Shown: positions 54,301 through 63,409 of the stretch, piece after piece
Layout of the letters: every line of letters starts with the position of its first letter
Numbering within the stretch: position 1 is the first letter of the stretch
Source: Collinsella ureilytica
GTDB lineage: Bacteria; Actinomycetota; Coriobacteriia; Coriobacteriales; Coriobacteriaceae
DNA length: 64,000 bases
Direction: 5' to 3'
NCBI RefSeq assembly: GCF_019795105.1
Contig: NZ_JAIMFO010000006.1
Coordinates: 1 to 64,000 of the forward strand
Made by a program: the position numbers and the translations under genes
The notes under the pieces: generated by a model
Told to the model about the DNA's origin: nothing
Seen by the model: the letters and a program-made list of their open reading frames with translations, nothing else
Databases searched by the model: none

Positions 54301-54870
54301 ATCAGCGTAATCCCAGGTAGCAACCTTTTGAATCTCATGAGAAGTGCGGAAGCCATCAAAGAAGTTAACAAAAGGCACGCGACCCTCAATAGCGGCCAAG
54401 TGAGCCACTGGCGAGAGATCCATGACCTCTTGTACGTTGCCCTCAGCAAGCATGGCAAAGCCGGTCTGGCGGCACGCCATAACATCTGAGTGATCACCAA
54501 AGATGTTCAGGGCATGGGTAGCTACCGTACGCGCACTCACGTGGAATACGCCAGGCAGACCCTCGCCAGCGATCTTGTACATATTGGGGATCATGAGCAA
54601 CAGGCCTTGGGAGGCCGTATAGGTTGTGGTGAGAGCGCCCGAACCCAGCGAGCCGTGTACCGTACCTGCGGCACCAGCCTCAGACTGCATCTCTACCACG
54701 TTAACTGGCGTACCGAAGATATTCTTCATGCCCTTTGCGGACCACTGGTCCACGTGATCTGCCATGGGACTCGATGGTGTAATGGGATAGATTCCCGCCA
54801 CCTCGGTGAACGCATACGAGACAAAAGCAGCAGCCTCGTTGCCATCCATGGACTTATACGTGCGATCCAT
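51307..54870 (-). CDS. nifJ: Pyruvate:ferredoxin (flavodoxin) oxidoreductase
   Basis: A single-chain PFOR of 1187 residues from ATG 54870 (GGAGAGGGG upstream); the frame extends to 54936 without a start signal. It converts pyruvate and CoA to acetyl-CoA, CO2 and reduced ferredoxin. Domains in order: pyrimidine-binding (AAFVSYAFTEVAGIYPITPSS in two halves), domain II, gamma domain (WGLGGDGTVGANKNSIKI), two [4Fe-4S] motifs CIQCNQCAYVCPH and CMGCTNCAKVCPK, and the TPP domain with CAGCAETAY (extra cluster cysteines), GDGWAYDIGFGG and EVYSNTGGQ. Complete, with no truncation. Confidence 0.98.
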   Translation of the reverse strand: MDRTYKSMDGNEAAAFVSYAFTEVAGIYPITPSSPMADHVDQWSAKGMKNIFGTPVNVVEMQSEAGAAGTVHGSLGSGALTTTYTASQGLLLMIPNMYKIAGEGLPGVFHVSARTVATHALNIFGDHSDVMACRQTGFAMLAEGNVQEVMDLSPVAHLAAIEGRVPFVNFFDGFRTSHEIQKVATWDYADLKEMCNMDAVQAFRDHSLNPERPAARGSHEDGDVFFQHREACNTLYNELPAVVEKYMAKVNAKLGTDYGLFNYYGAPDADRVVICMGSFCDTLEEVIDYLNAHGEKVGLVKVRLFRPFSISHFVDVLPETVKKIAVMDRTKEPGSIGEPLYQDVVTALYETNKTGITVVGGRYGLGSKDTGPASAFAIFEELAKDSPAREFTVGIVDDVTHLSLPEQADVPNTAAEGTIECKFWGLGGDGTVGANKNSIKIIGDHTNKYVQAYFQYDSKKTGGITISHLRFGDAPIRSSYYVAKADFVACHNPSYIIKGFKMVRDVKPGGVFLVNCQWTPEEFSQHMPAEAKRYVAQNNITIYLIDAIGLAESVGMGKRTNTVLQSAFFALAGVLPEADAIQYMKDAATKSYAKKGQAIVEANHKAIDAGATAFKKFEVPESWLEGKDVETERDAAEDTSELTDEARAAIVKQVREIMEPISRMEGDSLPVSAFMGHEDGQFVLGASAFEKRGVAVQVPHWDESKCIQCNQCAYVCPHASIRPFALTDEEVAAAPENLRTIDVRNPKGKGMKLTISVSPLDCMGCTNCAKVCPKDALSMVPIDDELDQQEVFNYCVANVAEKPALINNTLVGTQFKKPLLEFSGSCAGCAETAYARLITQVSGERMFISNATGCSSIWGNPAARCPFTTDANGHGPAWNNSLFEDNAEHGLGLALGYEAVQNKLVAAAQEMLTCDKATDELKAAAQAWLDARGDVEASKAAAETLIEACKGSECERAAEILADRAYLTKKSFWILGGDGWAYDIGFGGLDHVLASGHNVNVFVFDTEVYSNTGGQASKASNLGQVAQFSAAGKSTKKKSLAEIAMSYGYVYVAQVAMGANPIQTLKAITEAENYPGPSLIIGYSPCEMHSIKKGGMQNCQAEMKKAVECGYWNLFRFNPEAPAGKKFALDSKEPAGGYQEFLMNEARYASLTRFFPERAEELFAESEQAAMERYQHLVKLKALYNEA

Positions 54871-54935
54871 GTACCCCTCTCCTCTCTTTTGGTGCACGAT
54901 AGCGCCCCGGCGTGGGCGCAGCCGACATGCATCCA

Positions 54936-54950
54936 TTACATCTATTGTAA
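54936..54950. promoter_or_regulatory. Inverted repeat upstream of nifJ
   Basis: TTACA-TCTAT-TGTAA is a perfect 5-bp inverted repeat with a 5-base spacer, 66 bases before the nifJ start. On the minus strand it overlaps TTACAAT, a possible -10. It may be an operator; it does not match a Rex box. Confidence 0.35.
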
Positions 54951-55114
54951 CGCTCAGACAACACGGTTGCAGGGAGCGGTCAGAGGTCTTGCGTTCCTTG
55001 GCGACCCCGCTTGTTTGCCCAAGCTCAAAATGGGTTGTGCGTACGCTTTGTGCAGGTTCTTACGCCGCCTCCCCCACGACTCAAAACCCGCGCTTCCGTA
55101 TATCCCCGCTTCTA

Positions 55115-56299
55115 CTATTGCTGAGAACTCACGTATGAGTGATCCACGGTAATTTTGCAAACGGCATCGGGATACTGGTCACGCACCAGTTTAGAAAGGC
55201 GAGCCTTGAGCTCGCGGTCAGTCATCAGCAGGTCGGCCGGGCGCACACAATCAAAGACAACATTGGTGTGCGTAGGGCCTAAAACACGGCGCACATCATG
55301 AACCGTAAGCCCGGGATGTACGGTTTCTACCTCAGCGGCCAGCCAATTGCGCAAGTCGTCCAAACCGGGATCATCGGTAACGATTGGATCGTAGTGCAAG
55401 GTCATAATGAGCCCTTCCTCAGTGAGGAAGTCTTGCTCAATATTGTCAATCAAATCATGCGTAGCCAGAGGATCTGACTCTGCCGCCATCTCCACATGAG
55501 CACTCGCAAACTGCCTGCCAGGGCCATAGTCGTGCACCATAAGATCGTGAGTTCCAAGCACACCGGGATAGCTTAAGATGCGTTCCTTGATTCGCGCTAC
55601 CTGTTTTGGCGACGGCGCTTCTCCTAAGAGCGGATTGACCGTATCGCGCACGAGCCCAAAGCCACTCACTAAAATAAAGGCACCAACAGCCAAGCCAGCC
55701 CAGCCATCTAAATCAAGACCAGTTGCAGCTGTAACGCCTGTGCAAACGAGTACAACCGCCGTTGCAAGCACATCATTTCGAGAATCCACGGCAGCGGCAA
55801 TGAGCGGCTCTGAATCAATGCGAAGACCTGCAGCACGATTGAAAACTGCCATCCAAAGCTTGATTACTATCGAAAACACCAAGGCCAGTACTGAAGCGAC
55901 GCTCGTACTCACCGGCACGGGATCGATCAGCTCAGCAATGGAACTGCGGATCAGCTCAATGCCCACCGCAGCCACCAGCACGGCCACAACCAAACCAGCA
56001 AGATACTCAAAGCGCCCATGCCCATACGGATGCTCGCGGTCTGCCGGTCTACTCGCCAGCTTAAAGCCAACGAGGCTCACAATATTGCTGGAAGCATCTG
56101 AGAGGTTATTCATGGCATCTGCCACAATGGCAACTGAACCCACCGTAAGACCCGCCACACCCTTTGCAAGGCAGAGCAAGAGGTTGAGCCCGATGGAAAT
56201 CAAGCTCGATACCTGACCAAGCCGCGTTCGTGCCTCAGCAGCAGGAGCCTCACTTGCAGCCTCAACACCTAAGATGCGCTCAATAAGCCAACGTGTCAT
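55115..56299 (-). CDS. Cation diffusion facilitator (CDF) transporter
   Basis: A 394-residue efflux transporter starting at ATG 56299 (GAGGG upstream). Six helices fall within about 25-215, with the metal-binding DAMNNLSDASSN of helix 2 and HPYGHGRFEYLAG after it. The cytoplasmic ferredoxin-like domain (about 220-300) contains GTHDLMVHDYGPGRQFASAH (in part) with metal-site histidines. An additional ~80-residue C-terminal extension repeats the same fold type (DDLRNWLAAEVE, VHDVRRVLGPTHTNVVFDC). The metal (Zn, Mn or Fe) cannot be read from sequence. Confidence 0.92.
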   Translation of the reverse strand: MTRWLIERILGVEAASEAPAAEARTRLGQVSSLISIGLNLLLCLAKGVAGLTVGSVAIVADAMNNLSDASSNIVSLVGFKLASRPADREHPYGHGRFEYLAGLVVAVLVAAVGIELIRSSIAELIDPVPVSTSVASVLALVFSIVIKLWMAVFNRAAGLRIDSEPLIAAAVDSRNDVLATAVVLVCTGVTAATGLDLDGWAGLAVGAFILVSGFGLVRDTVNPLLGEAPSPKQVARIKERILSYPGVLGTHDLMVHDYGPGRQFASAHVEMAAESDPLATHDLIDNIEQDFLTEEGLIMTLHYDPIVTDDPGLDDLRNWLAAEVETVHPGLTVHDVRRVLGPTHTNVVFDCVRPADLLMTDRELKARLSKLVRDQYPDAVCKITVDHSYVSSQQ

Positions 56300-56528
56300 G
56301 AATCCCTCACCTGCATGCTCAACCATCCGCTATTTCTCAATCGTCTTACCGTGGGTACGTGGTGCAAAACGCCAACGAAACATGATCGCTCGAGCGCACC
56401 CACAGTCACTCTGCCTCATCCACAAAGCAATCCACGGAAGTCGCGCCCGCACCTCGCACCACGCCCAGAACACGCCCTGCGGCTCGTATCACAGCTTGTA
56501 GATGCGCCCGAGACTCAAGCCACCGCAC

Positions 56529-57125
56529 CTAAATCGTTCTGCGTGCCTCGATTGCTCTACCTAAGGTTAGCTCATCGGCATACTCAAGATCCCCGCCTAC
56601 CGGCAAACCACTCGCTAAGCGGCTGACCGAGATCTCGAGCGGCTTGATGGTACGTGCTAAATAGCTCGCCGTCGTTTCCCCTTCAATATTGGGATTGGTG
56701 GCAATAATGACCTCTTCAATATCTTCAGAACCCAAGCGAGCAAGCAGTTCACGCACATGGAGCTGGTCAGGCCCGATCTTATCCATGGGAGAAATCACAC
56801 CACCGAGCACATGGTAGAGCCCGTGATAGCTGCCCGTTCGCTCAATGGCCGAGATATCACGGGGCTCTCCAACCACGCAGATCAGGCGCTGATCACGGCT
56901 TGGATCCATACAGATCGAGCACTCATCTTGTGTCGCATAATTAAAGCACCGGCTACAAAAATGCACCTGCTCCTTTACGCGACGAATTGCATCGGAGAGA
57001 CGACGCGCTTCCTCAGCATCAGCCTCAAGCAAATAATAGGCAATCCGCTGAGCTGACTTAGGACCGATACCTGGTAGGCGACCAAGCTCATCGAGAAGGA
57101 TTTGAAGGCTGCGATCTGCAGACAT
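56529..57125 (-). CDS. recR: Recombination mediator RecR
   Basis: A 198-residue DNA-binding ring protein acting with RecF/RecO to load RecA at gaps. Helix-hairpin-helix [16 protein letters not shown], zinc finger [16 protein letters not shown], and Toprim domain with [23 protein letters not shown]. Length is canonical. It follows ybaB by 17 bases, the usual ybaB-recR pair; dnaX, often part of that operon, is elsewhere at 16451. Confidence 0.97.
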   Translation of the reverse strand: MSADRSLQILLDELGRLPGIGPKSAQRIAYYLLEADAEEARRLSDAIRRVKEQVHFCSRCFNYATQDECSICMDPSRDQRLICVVGEPRDISAIERTGSYHGLYHVLGGVISPMDKIGPDQLHVRELLARLGSEDIEEVIIATNPNIEGETTASYLARTIKPLEISVSRLASGLPVGGDLEYADELTLGRAIEARRTI

Positions 57126-57142
57126 AGAGGATGACCGCCGCC

Positions 57143-57460
57143 TTAAAACGGCATACCCGGGAGGTTAAGCCCACCGGTGACTGCACTCATCTGGCGACTT
57201 GCAATCTCGCTCACACCACGCTGAGCCTCATTTACGGCAGCAACAATCATATCCTGCAGCATCTCAATGTCGTCAGGATCAACTGCCTCCGGGTCAATAG
57301 TGATGGACTCGAGCATCATCGAACCATTGACGGTAACCTTTACCATGCCACCGCCAGCAGAAGCATCCACCGTTGTGGATGTAAGCTCCTCTTCTACCTT
57401 CGCCATCTGCTCTTGCATCTTGCGCGCCTGCTGCATCATCTGGTTCATGTTCATAGCCAC
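57143..57460 (-). CDS. YbaB/EbfC nucleoid-associated protein
   Basis: A ~105-residue protein with N-terminal helix ([19 protein letters not shown]), beta strands [20 protein letters not shown] and a C-terminal helix. YbaB dimers bind DNA as small tweezers. The sequence GGAGGCCTCCTGTG places a Shine-Dalgarno six bases before GTG 57460; the ATG at 57454 and the ATG at the frame start (57475) are alternatives. The 57461-57624 gap holds a short GGCGGT/ACCGCC hairpin without a T-run. Confidence 0.92.
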   Translation of the reverse strand: MAMNMNQMMQQARKMQEQMAKVEEELTSTTVDASAGGGMVKVTVNGSMMLESITIDPEAVDPDDIEMLQDMIVAAVNEAQRGVSEIASRQMSAVTGGLNLPGMPF

Positions 57461-57624
57461 AGGAGGCCTCCTCATCGCTTCTATTCACCGAGCATAGAGG
57501 CGGTGCAAAAACCGCCATCAACATCAGGCATGGTACCACGAGAAACGTGTAAACCTGCGCCCTAGATCGAAGGCTTCTCCTCGGTCTGTTGAGATGTACA
57601 GCTCAGATCTTTTGCTCGCTTGTC

Positions 57625-58695
57625 TTAGTCAACGGCAGCGGCAAGCTTCTCCGCACGGTCAGCCGCAGCGAGAGCATCGATGACCTGCGGCAACTGATCG
57701 GCGAGCAAGACACCGTTATACGTGCTATTAAAGCCAATGCGATGATCGGTCACGCGATCTTGCGGCTGGTTATAGGTGCGGATCTTCTCCGAACGATTAC
57801 CATGTCCGATTTGGCTTTGACGCTCCGCCCCAAGCTCTGCCTGCTGGCGCTGAAGCTCCTGCTCATAGAGGCGGGCGCGCAACATCTGCATGCAGACCTC
57901 GCGGTTTTGAATCTGGCTACGCTGCTCTTGCGACTGAACCACCGTGTTGGTTGGCAGGTGCGTAATGCGCACCGCCGAGTAGGTGGTGTTCACGCACTGA
58001 CCACCCGGGCCAGAAGCGCAATAGGTATCGATGCGCAGATCCGTTGGGTCAATCTTAATATCAATATCTTCGGCCTCAGGCAAAACAGCTACCGTTGCCG
58101 TAGAGGTCTGAATACGACCCTGACTCTCAGTCTTTGGTACACGCTGCACGCGATGCACACCACTCTCGTACTTCATAACGGAGTAGACCTTGTCTCCTGT
58201 GACCTTAAACTCGATGCTCTTAAAGCCGCCAATCTCGCTGGGGCTTGAATCGAGCACCTCGATCTTCCACTTATGCAGCTCGCAAAAATGCTGATACATC
58301 TTAAAGAGGTCGCCGGCAAACAGGGCAGCCTCATCGCCGCCTGCAGCAGAGCGGATCTCTACAATCGTGTTCTTCTCATCGTTCGGGTCACCCGGGATGA
58401 GCATGAATTTAATCTCTTCTTCAAGCTGTGGCAGCTTTGCTTCATTTTCAGAGATCTCCATCTGAAGCATCTCTTTTTCATCTGCATCAGAGGTATCGCG
58501 AAGCATCTCTTTAGCAGCCTCAATATCATCAAGAGCGCCAATGTACTCGCGGGCATGAGCTACGAGATCGGCCTGATGCGAATGCTCTTTTGCAAGGCGC
58601 ATATACTCTTTTTGATCAGCAACAACAGCTGGATCCGAGAGCTTCTTTTCAAGCTCAAGATAGGCATTGATGAGTTTTTCTAACTTGTCGCGCAT
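57625..58695 (-). CDS. prfA: Peptide chain release factor 1
   Basis: A 356-residue class I release factor for UAA/UAG. The tripeptide anticodon region is RVPKTESQGR (PxT), and the peptidyl-hydrolysis motif is ASGPGGQCVNTT. SAVRITHLPTNTVVQSQ is also characteristic. Its GGQ glutamine should be methylated by the PrmC encoded at 15360. AAGGA lies seven bases before the ATG. The upstream gap to 58921 shows nothing recognisable. Confidence 0.97.
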   Translation of the reverse strand: MRDKLEKLINAYLELEKKLSDPAVVADQKEYMRLAKEHSHQADLVAHAREYIGALDDIEAAKEMLRDTSDADEKEMLQMEISENEAKLPQLEEEIKFMLIPGDPNDEKNTIVEIRSAAGGDEAALFAGDLFKMYQHFCELHKWKIEVLDSSPSEIGGFKSIEFKVTGDKVYSVMKYESGVHRVQRVPKTESQGRIQTSTATVAVLPEAEDIDIKIDPTDLRIDTYCASGPGGQCVNTTYSAVRITHLPTNTVVQSQEQRSQIQNREVCMQMLRARLYEQELQRQQAELGAERQSQIGHGNRSEKIRTYNQPQDRVTDHRIGFNSTYNGVLLADQLPQVIDALAAADRAEKLAAAVD

Positions 58696-58921
58696 GGGTC
58701 ATTCCTTCGTTCGATAGGCGGGCGGAAGCGGCGGGCAATCTATGCCCTTCAGCTGAGCTAGAGCTTATCGAGGGTGGATGACATACCTCTCCTTGCATCG
58801 ACGGTTCCCGTGCACGTATACCCACGCGCCTCGAGATTAAACCAGAAGAGCTTACCACAGGATGAATCCCTACTACCTGCTCGTAGCTGCGCGTATGAAA
58901 ACCCAAGCGTGCGAGCGGCGC

Positions 58922-59809
58922 TTACACGATTGTAATCGTGAAGGTTACACTCTTCTTTTCATCAGGGTTGAGTACCATCATGCCTTCTCGGTGCTCCAAT
59001 ACATCATCATCGGTATCAAGAGCTGCATGCGTCATCCAAGGTTCAAGTGCTACAAACGGAGCGTCTGGAGCCATAGACCAAATGCCAATAAAGCCAAAGC
59101 CGGGAAACTCCATTCGAATCGCCCGCCCACCCTGGCGGCTCTTGAGCGTCACCGTATTCTTGGGAACATCGGCCAGCATAACGGTGTCATAGGCAAACAA
59201 AGGACGCGTGAGCGGCAAGGCGTCAGAATCCGTAAGCACCTCAAACGGATCGGCGTACGACATAATGCCACCCTCGATCATCTTAGGAGAGGTAGCGCTC
59301 CACGGCTGCTCAAATGCAATCTCGTAATCTTCAAACGCCTTGCCACCATCTCCGGGGATCGGCACATTAAACGCAGGATGGCCACCCACTGAGCAGGGCA
59401 TGGGTGTGTCGCTTCGATTTTCTACAACAAAGGTCTGAGCTAAGCTCGAAGCTCCTTTGAGCTCATAGGTTGTTTGCAAAGAGAAGCAATACGGGAAGAT
59501 CTCGCGGGTCTCTGCACGATCAGTCAGCTCAAATGTCACCGACGTTCCATCTGGAGCTGTGCGAATCAGCTCATGCTCATAGTCGCGGGCAAACCCATGC
59601 TTGGGCAGGCGGCACTCACCTACGGCCGAGCGCAATACGTCAAAGCCAGGAGCTCCGGCATTGGGAAAGAGATTGGGCGCGGTTTTTGCCCAATAGGCAG
59701 GGTCGCGCTGCCACAAGAACTCATCTCCATGCAACGAGAGGCTCATAAGCTGAGCGCCTGCAGAGTCAATTGAAGCTGAAAGAGCCTCGTGAGTAATCGT
59801 GGTGAGCAT
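58922..59809 (-). CDS. Aldose 1-epimerase-like protein
   Basis: A 295-residue galactose-mutarotase-fold protein (LacX/YihR type). Features are AGAQLMSLSLHGDEFLWQ, PNLFPNAG, LPKHGFARD with the first active-site histidine, SVGGHPAFNVPI with the second and FIGIWSMAPDAPFVALEPW with the acidic residue near the C terminus. Family members interconvert anomers of aldoses or hexose 6-phosphates; the substrate is unknown. Divergent from nadA. Confidence 0.88.
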   Translation of the reverse strand: MLTTITHEALSASIDSAGAQLMSLSLHGDEFLWQRDPAYWAKTAPNLFPNAGAPGFDVLRSAVGECRLPKHGFARDYEHELIRTAPDGTSVTFELTDRAETREIFPYCFSLQTTYELKGASSLAQTFVVENRSDTPMPCSVGGHPAFNVPIPGDGGKAFEDYEIAFEQPWSATSPKMIEGGIMSYADPFEVLTDSDALPLTRPLFAYDTVMLADVPKNTVTLKSRQGGRAIRMEFPGFGFIGIWSMAPDAPFVALEPWMTHAALDTDDDVLEHREGMMVLNPDEKKSVTFTITIV

Positions 59810-59927
59810 AGATTCTCCTTCCCCAAAGAGCGCGACACCTTCTTGTGCCAGCCATTGCCTTAATTGTACGCCCTCCGCAGACGCGCCGCCGTCATTTGTT
59901 GAGGTCGTGCCTCCTTCTGTTCACACC

Positions 59928-59971
59928 GTCTTGACAGCTGTCTTGTCATATACGCTGACCTGTGACATACT
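59928..59971 (+). promoter_or_regulatory. nadA promoter with candidate NiaR operator
   Basis: TTGTCA (59943-59948) and CATACT (59966-59971) are 17 bases apart. Overlapping the -35 is GTCTTGACAGCTGTC (59928-59942), which contains the palindromes GTCTTGAC and GACAGCTGTC. It resembles the TGTCTTGACA core I recall for NiaR sites in Firmicutes. The last gene of the operon encodes a NiaR-type repressor, so autoregulation is likely. Confidence 0.6.
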
Positions 59972-60016
59972 GCGACCCATTGCAAAGCCGCCGATCGGGG
60001 AGGACGGTCGCAGCCC

Positions 60017-60994
60017 ATGAATCACACCCGTATCAAATATCTATTGGATGGCCCATTGGCCGAACTGCCCGCCGAGCTCCCGGCCTTCGTCGCCCGCTTG
60101 AAAGAAGACCGCGATGCTGTGGTTTTAGCACACTACTATGTGCCGCCTGCGGTGCAGGATCTGGCAGACTATGTGGGCGACTCGTTTTACCTCGCAAAAC
60201 TCGCCAAGACCTTGCCTCAGTCCACCATTGTGCTTGCAGGTGTTGAGTTTATGGGCGAGAGTGCCAAGCTCTTAAATCCCCAAAAGACCGTGCTTTTACC
60301 CGAGCCTGCCGCAGACTGCCCGATGGCACATATGGTGAGCCGCCGCACCATTGATGCAGCGCGTGAGCGCTTTGGTGATGACCTTGCCATTGCGTGCTAT
60401 GTCAACTCAACTGTTGAGGTAAAAAGCTGGTGCGACGTCTGTGTTACCTCCTCAAATGCAGTCAAAATTTGCTCCGAGCTACCCCAGAGCAATATTTTGT
60501 TCATTCCTGATCGCAATCTTGGCCGCTATGTAGCAAGCCAGGTGCCCGAGAAAAATATTATTTTGAATCCGGGATTTTGCCCGCGCCATGAGGTCATTGC
60601 CCTTGATGAGCTCATCGATATAAAAGAAGCGCATCCAGATGCTTTGGTTCTTGCTCACCCTGAGTGCACCGCAGAGGTACTTGCAGAAGCTGACTATATT
60701 GGGTCTACCTCCGGCATCATTGAATACGCAGCCACAAGTTCGGCAAGCAAGTTCATCATCGTGACCGTACGCGGCGTGCTTCATGAGCTCAAACGTCGCA
60801 CAGCTGGTCAAAACAAAGAGTTTTTCTTTACTAAAACACCTCCGACCTGCATCAATATGGATATGGTCACCGTTGATAAGCTGGTCTCTTGCTTGATCAC
60901 GGGCTCGGGCGAGGTTGAAATTCAGCTTGATGATGAGGCACGAACACGTGCCGCGCTCACACTGGATCGAATGTTGGAATACGCCGCCCGCTAA
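60017..60994 (+). CDS. nadA: Quinolinate synthase
   Basis: A 325-residue [4Fe-4S] enzyme condensing iminoaspartate with dihydroxyacetone phosphate to quinolinate. The three cluster cysteines are C101 (ADCPMAH), C188 (NPGFCPRH) and C278 (PPTCINMDM). Other motifs: VVLAHYYVPPAVQDLADYVGD near the N terminus, CYVNSTVEVK, VTSSNAV. Length is typical. GGGGAGGA lies 12 bases before the ATG, a rather long spacing. It is the first gene of nadA-nadB-nadC-niaR. Confidence 0.97.
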   Translation: MNHTRIKYLLDGPLAELPAELPAFVARLKEDRDAVVLAHYYVPPAVQDLADYVGDSFYLAKLAKTLPQSTIVLAGVEFMGESAKLLNPQKTVLLPEPAADCPMAHMVSRRTIDAARERFGDDLAIACYVNSTVEVKSWCDVCVTSSNAVKICSELPQSNILFIPDRNLGRYVASQVPEKNIILNPGFCPRHEVIALDELIDIKEAHPDALVLAHPECTAEVLAEADYIGSTSGIIEYAATSSASKFIIVTVRGVLHELKRRTAGQNKEFFFTKTPPTCINMDMVTVDKLVSCLITGSGEVEIQLDDEARTRAALTLDRMLEYAAR

Positions 60995-61022
60995 GCTCAG
61001 ACGGCACCGAGAGGAGCTTTGT

Positions 61023-62525
61023 ATGGATGACTCGGAGGGTCGAGATTGTGACGTTGTTATTGTAGGTTGCGGAGTAGCGGGGCTCTATGCTGCCCTCAAC
61101 CTTCCAGCATCTACCCGCATTCTTATGCTGTCCAAGGGCTCTGTTGAGGAATGTGACTCCATGCTTGCCCAGGGTGGCATATGTGTGCTTGCCAACGACG
61201 CCGACTATGATGCTTTTCTTGAAGATACGCTCGTGGCAGGGCACCAGGAGAATGATCCAACCAGCGTGAAGGTCATGATCTCTGCAAGCAGACGAGTCCT
61301 CAATGACCTCATGGATATAGGCGTTGCATTTGAAACAAATGCAAGAGGCGAGCTTGCATTCACACGAGAAGGAGCTCATAGCCGCCCGCGGATTGCCTAC
61401 CATGCAGACACCACCGGAAAAGAAATTACAACAAAGCTCTTATCGGCTGTTCGAGCTCGGCCAAACATTCAGATTCTTGAACACACCGCCATGGTGGATC
61501 TCCTGGTAGAAAATGGCAGATGTACCGGAGTTCTTGCATGCGCCGTAGACGCTCATGCAGCCCGCCTGCCATCCTGTGCACTACGGCAAACCTCACATGA
61601 CCTTGTTCCCCGTGAGCTCCGTGAGGCATTTTCTCTCGCCTTTGAGCCAGTTGATGCATGCCCAGCTACGAACTTCACCCCGTTTCCCATTCGCGCCAAC
61701 GCGAGTTTGTTAGCCGCTGGTGGCATTGGTGGCCTCTTTACGTCTTCAACAAACTATCCTCAGCTCACAGGAGATGCCTGCCTCATTGCTGGCGAGCACG
61801 GGGTTGCCCTCAAAGACCTCGACCATGTGCAGTTTCACCCCACTGGCCTGTATACCGGAAAACCCGGGCGCACCTTTCTGATTTCTGAGAGCTGCCGAGG
61901 TGAGGGTGCAATCCTGCTCAATCAAGCAGGCGAGCGTTTTACCAATGAGCTAGCCCCGCGAGACGTCGTATCTGCCGCTATTCGCAAGCAAATGAGGCAA
62001 GATGGAACCGACCATGTCTGGCTCTCATTTGCACCCGTGGATAGAGACGTGATTTTGAACCATTTTGGAACCATCCGTGAGCAGTGCTTACAGGAGTTAG
62101 GGATCGACATACTCAACGAACCGGTGCCGGTGGCACCGACGCAGCACTATTTTATGGGTGGTATCCAGGTGGATCTTGACGGAGCAACCAGTATGCCTGG
62201 CCTGTTTGCAGCAGGTGAGACAGCGTGCAATGGCGTGCATGGGGCTAATCGCCTTGCTAGCAATAGCCTGCTTGAGGCCATGGTATGGGCACGCCGGGCT
62301 GCATACCGCATCGCGCATGGCAGCTCCCTCCCTGCCTTCGAGCCCCGGGAGCCCTTAGGACGCCCTCACGCGCCCCAGGCGGCACACAACTCAGATGAGA
62401 CGCACGCGGAGCCGCACAGCCAGCCTCAGGCTCTGCATGCGCCCGCAGCTTGTAGCAGAATGACTTCGACCTCCTGTGGCCATCTGCCGCAGAAACACAC
62501 GTCCGCCAATTCCAGCGAGGAGTAG
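61023..62525 (+). CDS. nadB: L-aspartate oxidase, C-terminal domain replaced by a polar tail
   Basis: This FAD enzyme oxidises L-aspartate to iminoaspartate for NadA. FAD motif VVIVGCGVAGLYAAL, AQGGICV, HSRPRIAYHADTTGKEI, the active-site HPTGLYT region, SESCRGEGA, MGGIQVDLDG and GANRLASNSLLEAMVW are present. At 500 residues it ends soon after the flavin domain. From about residue 438 it has a ~60-residue His/Pro/Ala/Ser-rich tail instead of the helical C-terminal domain common in NadB. Fumarate is the likely electron acceptor in an anaerobe. The ATG at 61023 has AGGAG; the longer upstream frame lacks a site. Confidence 0.93.
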   Translation: MDDSEGRDCDVVIVGCGVAGLYAALNLPASTRILMLSKGSVEECDSMLAQGGICVLANDADYDAFLEDTLVAGHQENDPTSVKVMISASRRVLNDLMDIGVAFETNARGELAFTREGAHSRPRIAYHADTTGKEITTKLLSAVRARPNIQILEHTAMVDLLVENGRCTGVLACAVDAHAARLPSCALRQTSHDLVPRELREAFSLAFEPVDACPATNFTPFPIRANASLLAAGGIGGLFTSSTNYPQLTGDACLIAGEHGVALKDLDHVQFHPTGLYTGKPGRTFLISESCRGEGAILLNQAGERFTNELAPRDVVSAAIRKQMRQDGTDHVWLSFAPVDRDVILNHFGTIREQCLQELGIDILNEPVPVAPTQHYFMGGIQVDLDGATSMPGLFAAGETACNGVHGANRLASNSLLEAMVWARRAAYRIAHGSSLPAFEPREPLGRPHAPQAAHNSDETHAEPHSQPQALHAPAACSRMTSTSCGHLPQKHTSANSSEE

Positions 62526-62527
62526 TG

Positions 62528-63409
62528 ATGAATCCAATTACCCAAACACTCGTTGCAGACAACCTCATCTTGCAGGCACTCAAAGAAGACATTACCTATG
62601 AAGACGTGTCTGTCCAGGCGGTTTGCCCGCATGCTCGGGCAGCAAGCGTGGAGCTCATTGCGAAACAAGATGGCATCATTGCTGGCCTCGATGTATTTGA
62701 ACGCGTGTTTTTCCTCCTCGATGCTACGACGGTTGTCGATCGAAAAAAATCTGACGGCGACGAGGTACAAGCTGGTAACCTCATTGCTTTTGTGCGTGGA
62801 GATGCGCGAGTTTTGCTTGCTGGCGAGCGAGTCGCTCTCAATTTCCTACAGCGCATGAGCGGCATTGCCACACGTACTGCGCATATGGTCAAAGCCCTCA
62901 ATAGCACCAAAACGCGCCTGGTAGATACCAGAAAAACCTGCCCAAACATGCGCATCTTTGAGCGCGAGGCAGTGCGCATCGGCGGCGGATCGAACCACCG
63001 CTTTAATCTCTCGTCTGCCGTCATGCTCAAAGACAATCATATTGATGCCGCTGGAAGTATCCGCACCGCCGTTTGCCAAGCACGCCAGTCTGCACCTATT
63101 ACCTGCATGATCGAGGTTGAGTGCGAAAACCTTGAGATGGTATCCGAGGCGCTTGAAGCCAAGGCAGATATCATCATGCTTGACAATATGGATACTCCAA
63201 CCATGGCAAAAGCAGTTGCCCTTATCAACGAGCGCGCCCTCATTGAAGCCTCAGGGAATATCGATGAGCAGCGTATACGCGAGCTTGCAGATCTTGGTGT
63301 GGACTTTATCTCTTCAGGAGCACTCACGCACTCTGCTGGCATTCTCGACCTTTCCATGAAGCACCTGCGCATACTCGATACTCCCCATAAAGTGGGTGCT
63401 CAGGCATGA
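62528..63409 (+). CDS. nadC: Quinolinate phosphoribosyltransferase
   Basis: A 293-residue enzyme making nicotinate mononucleotide from quinolinate and PRPP. LNFLQRMSGIATRTA, VDTRKTCPNMR, AVRIGGGSNHRFNL, LKDNHI, IEVECENLE, IIMLDNMD and EASGNIDEQRI are the family motifs with the substrate-binding Arg, Lys and His residues. GAGGAG precedes ATG 62528; GTG 62525, overlapping the nadB stop, is an alternative. It overlaps niaR by 4 bases. Confidence 0.97.
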   Translation: MNPITQTLVADNLILQALKEDITYEDVSVQAVCPHARAASVELIAKQDGIIAGLDVFERVFFLLDATTVVDRKKSDGDEVQAGNLIAFVRGDARVLLAGERVALNFLQRMSGIATRTAHMVKALNSTKTRLVDTRKTCPNMRIFEREAVRIGGGSNHRFNLSSAVMLKDNHIDAAGSIRTAVCQARQSAPITCMIEVECENLEMVSEALEAKADIIMLDNMDTPTMAKAVALINERALIEASGNIDEQRIRELADLGVDFISSGALTHSAGILDLSMKHLRILDTPHKVGAQA

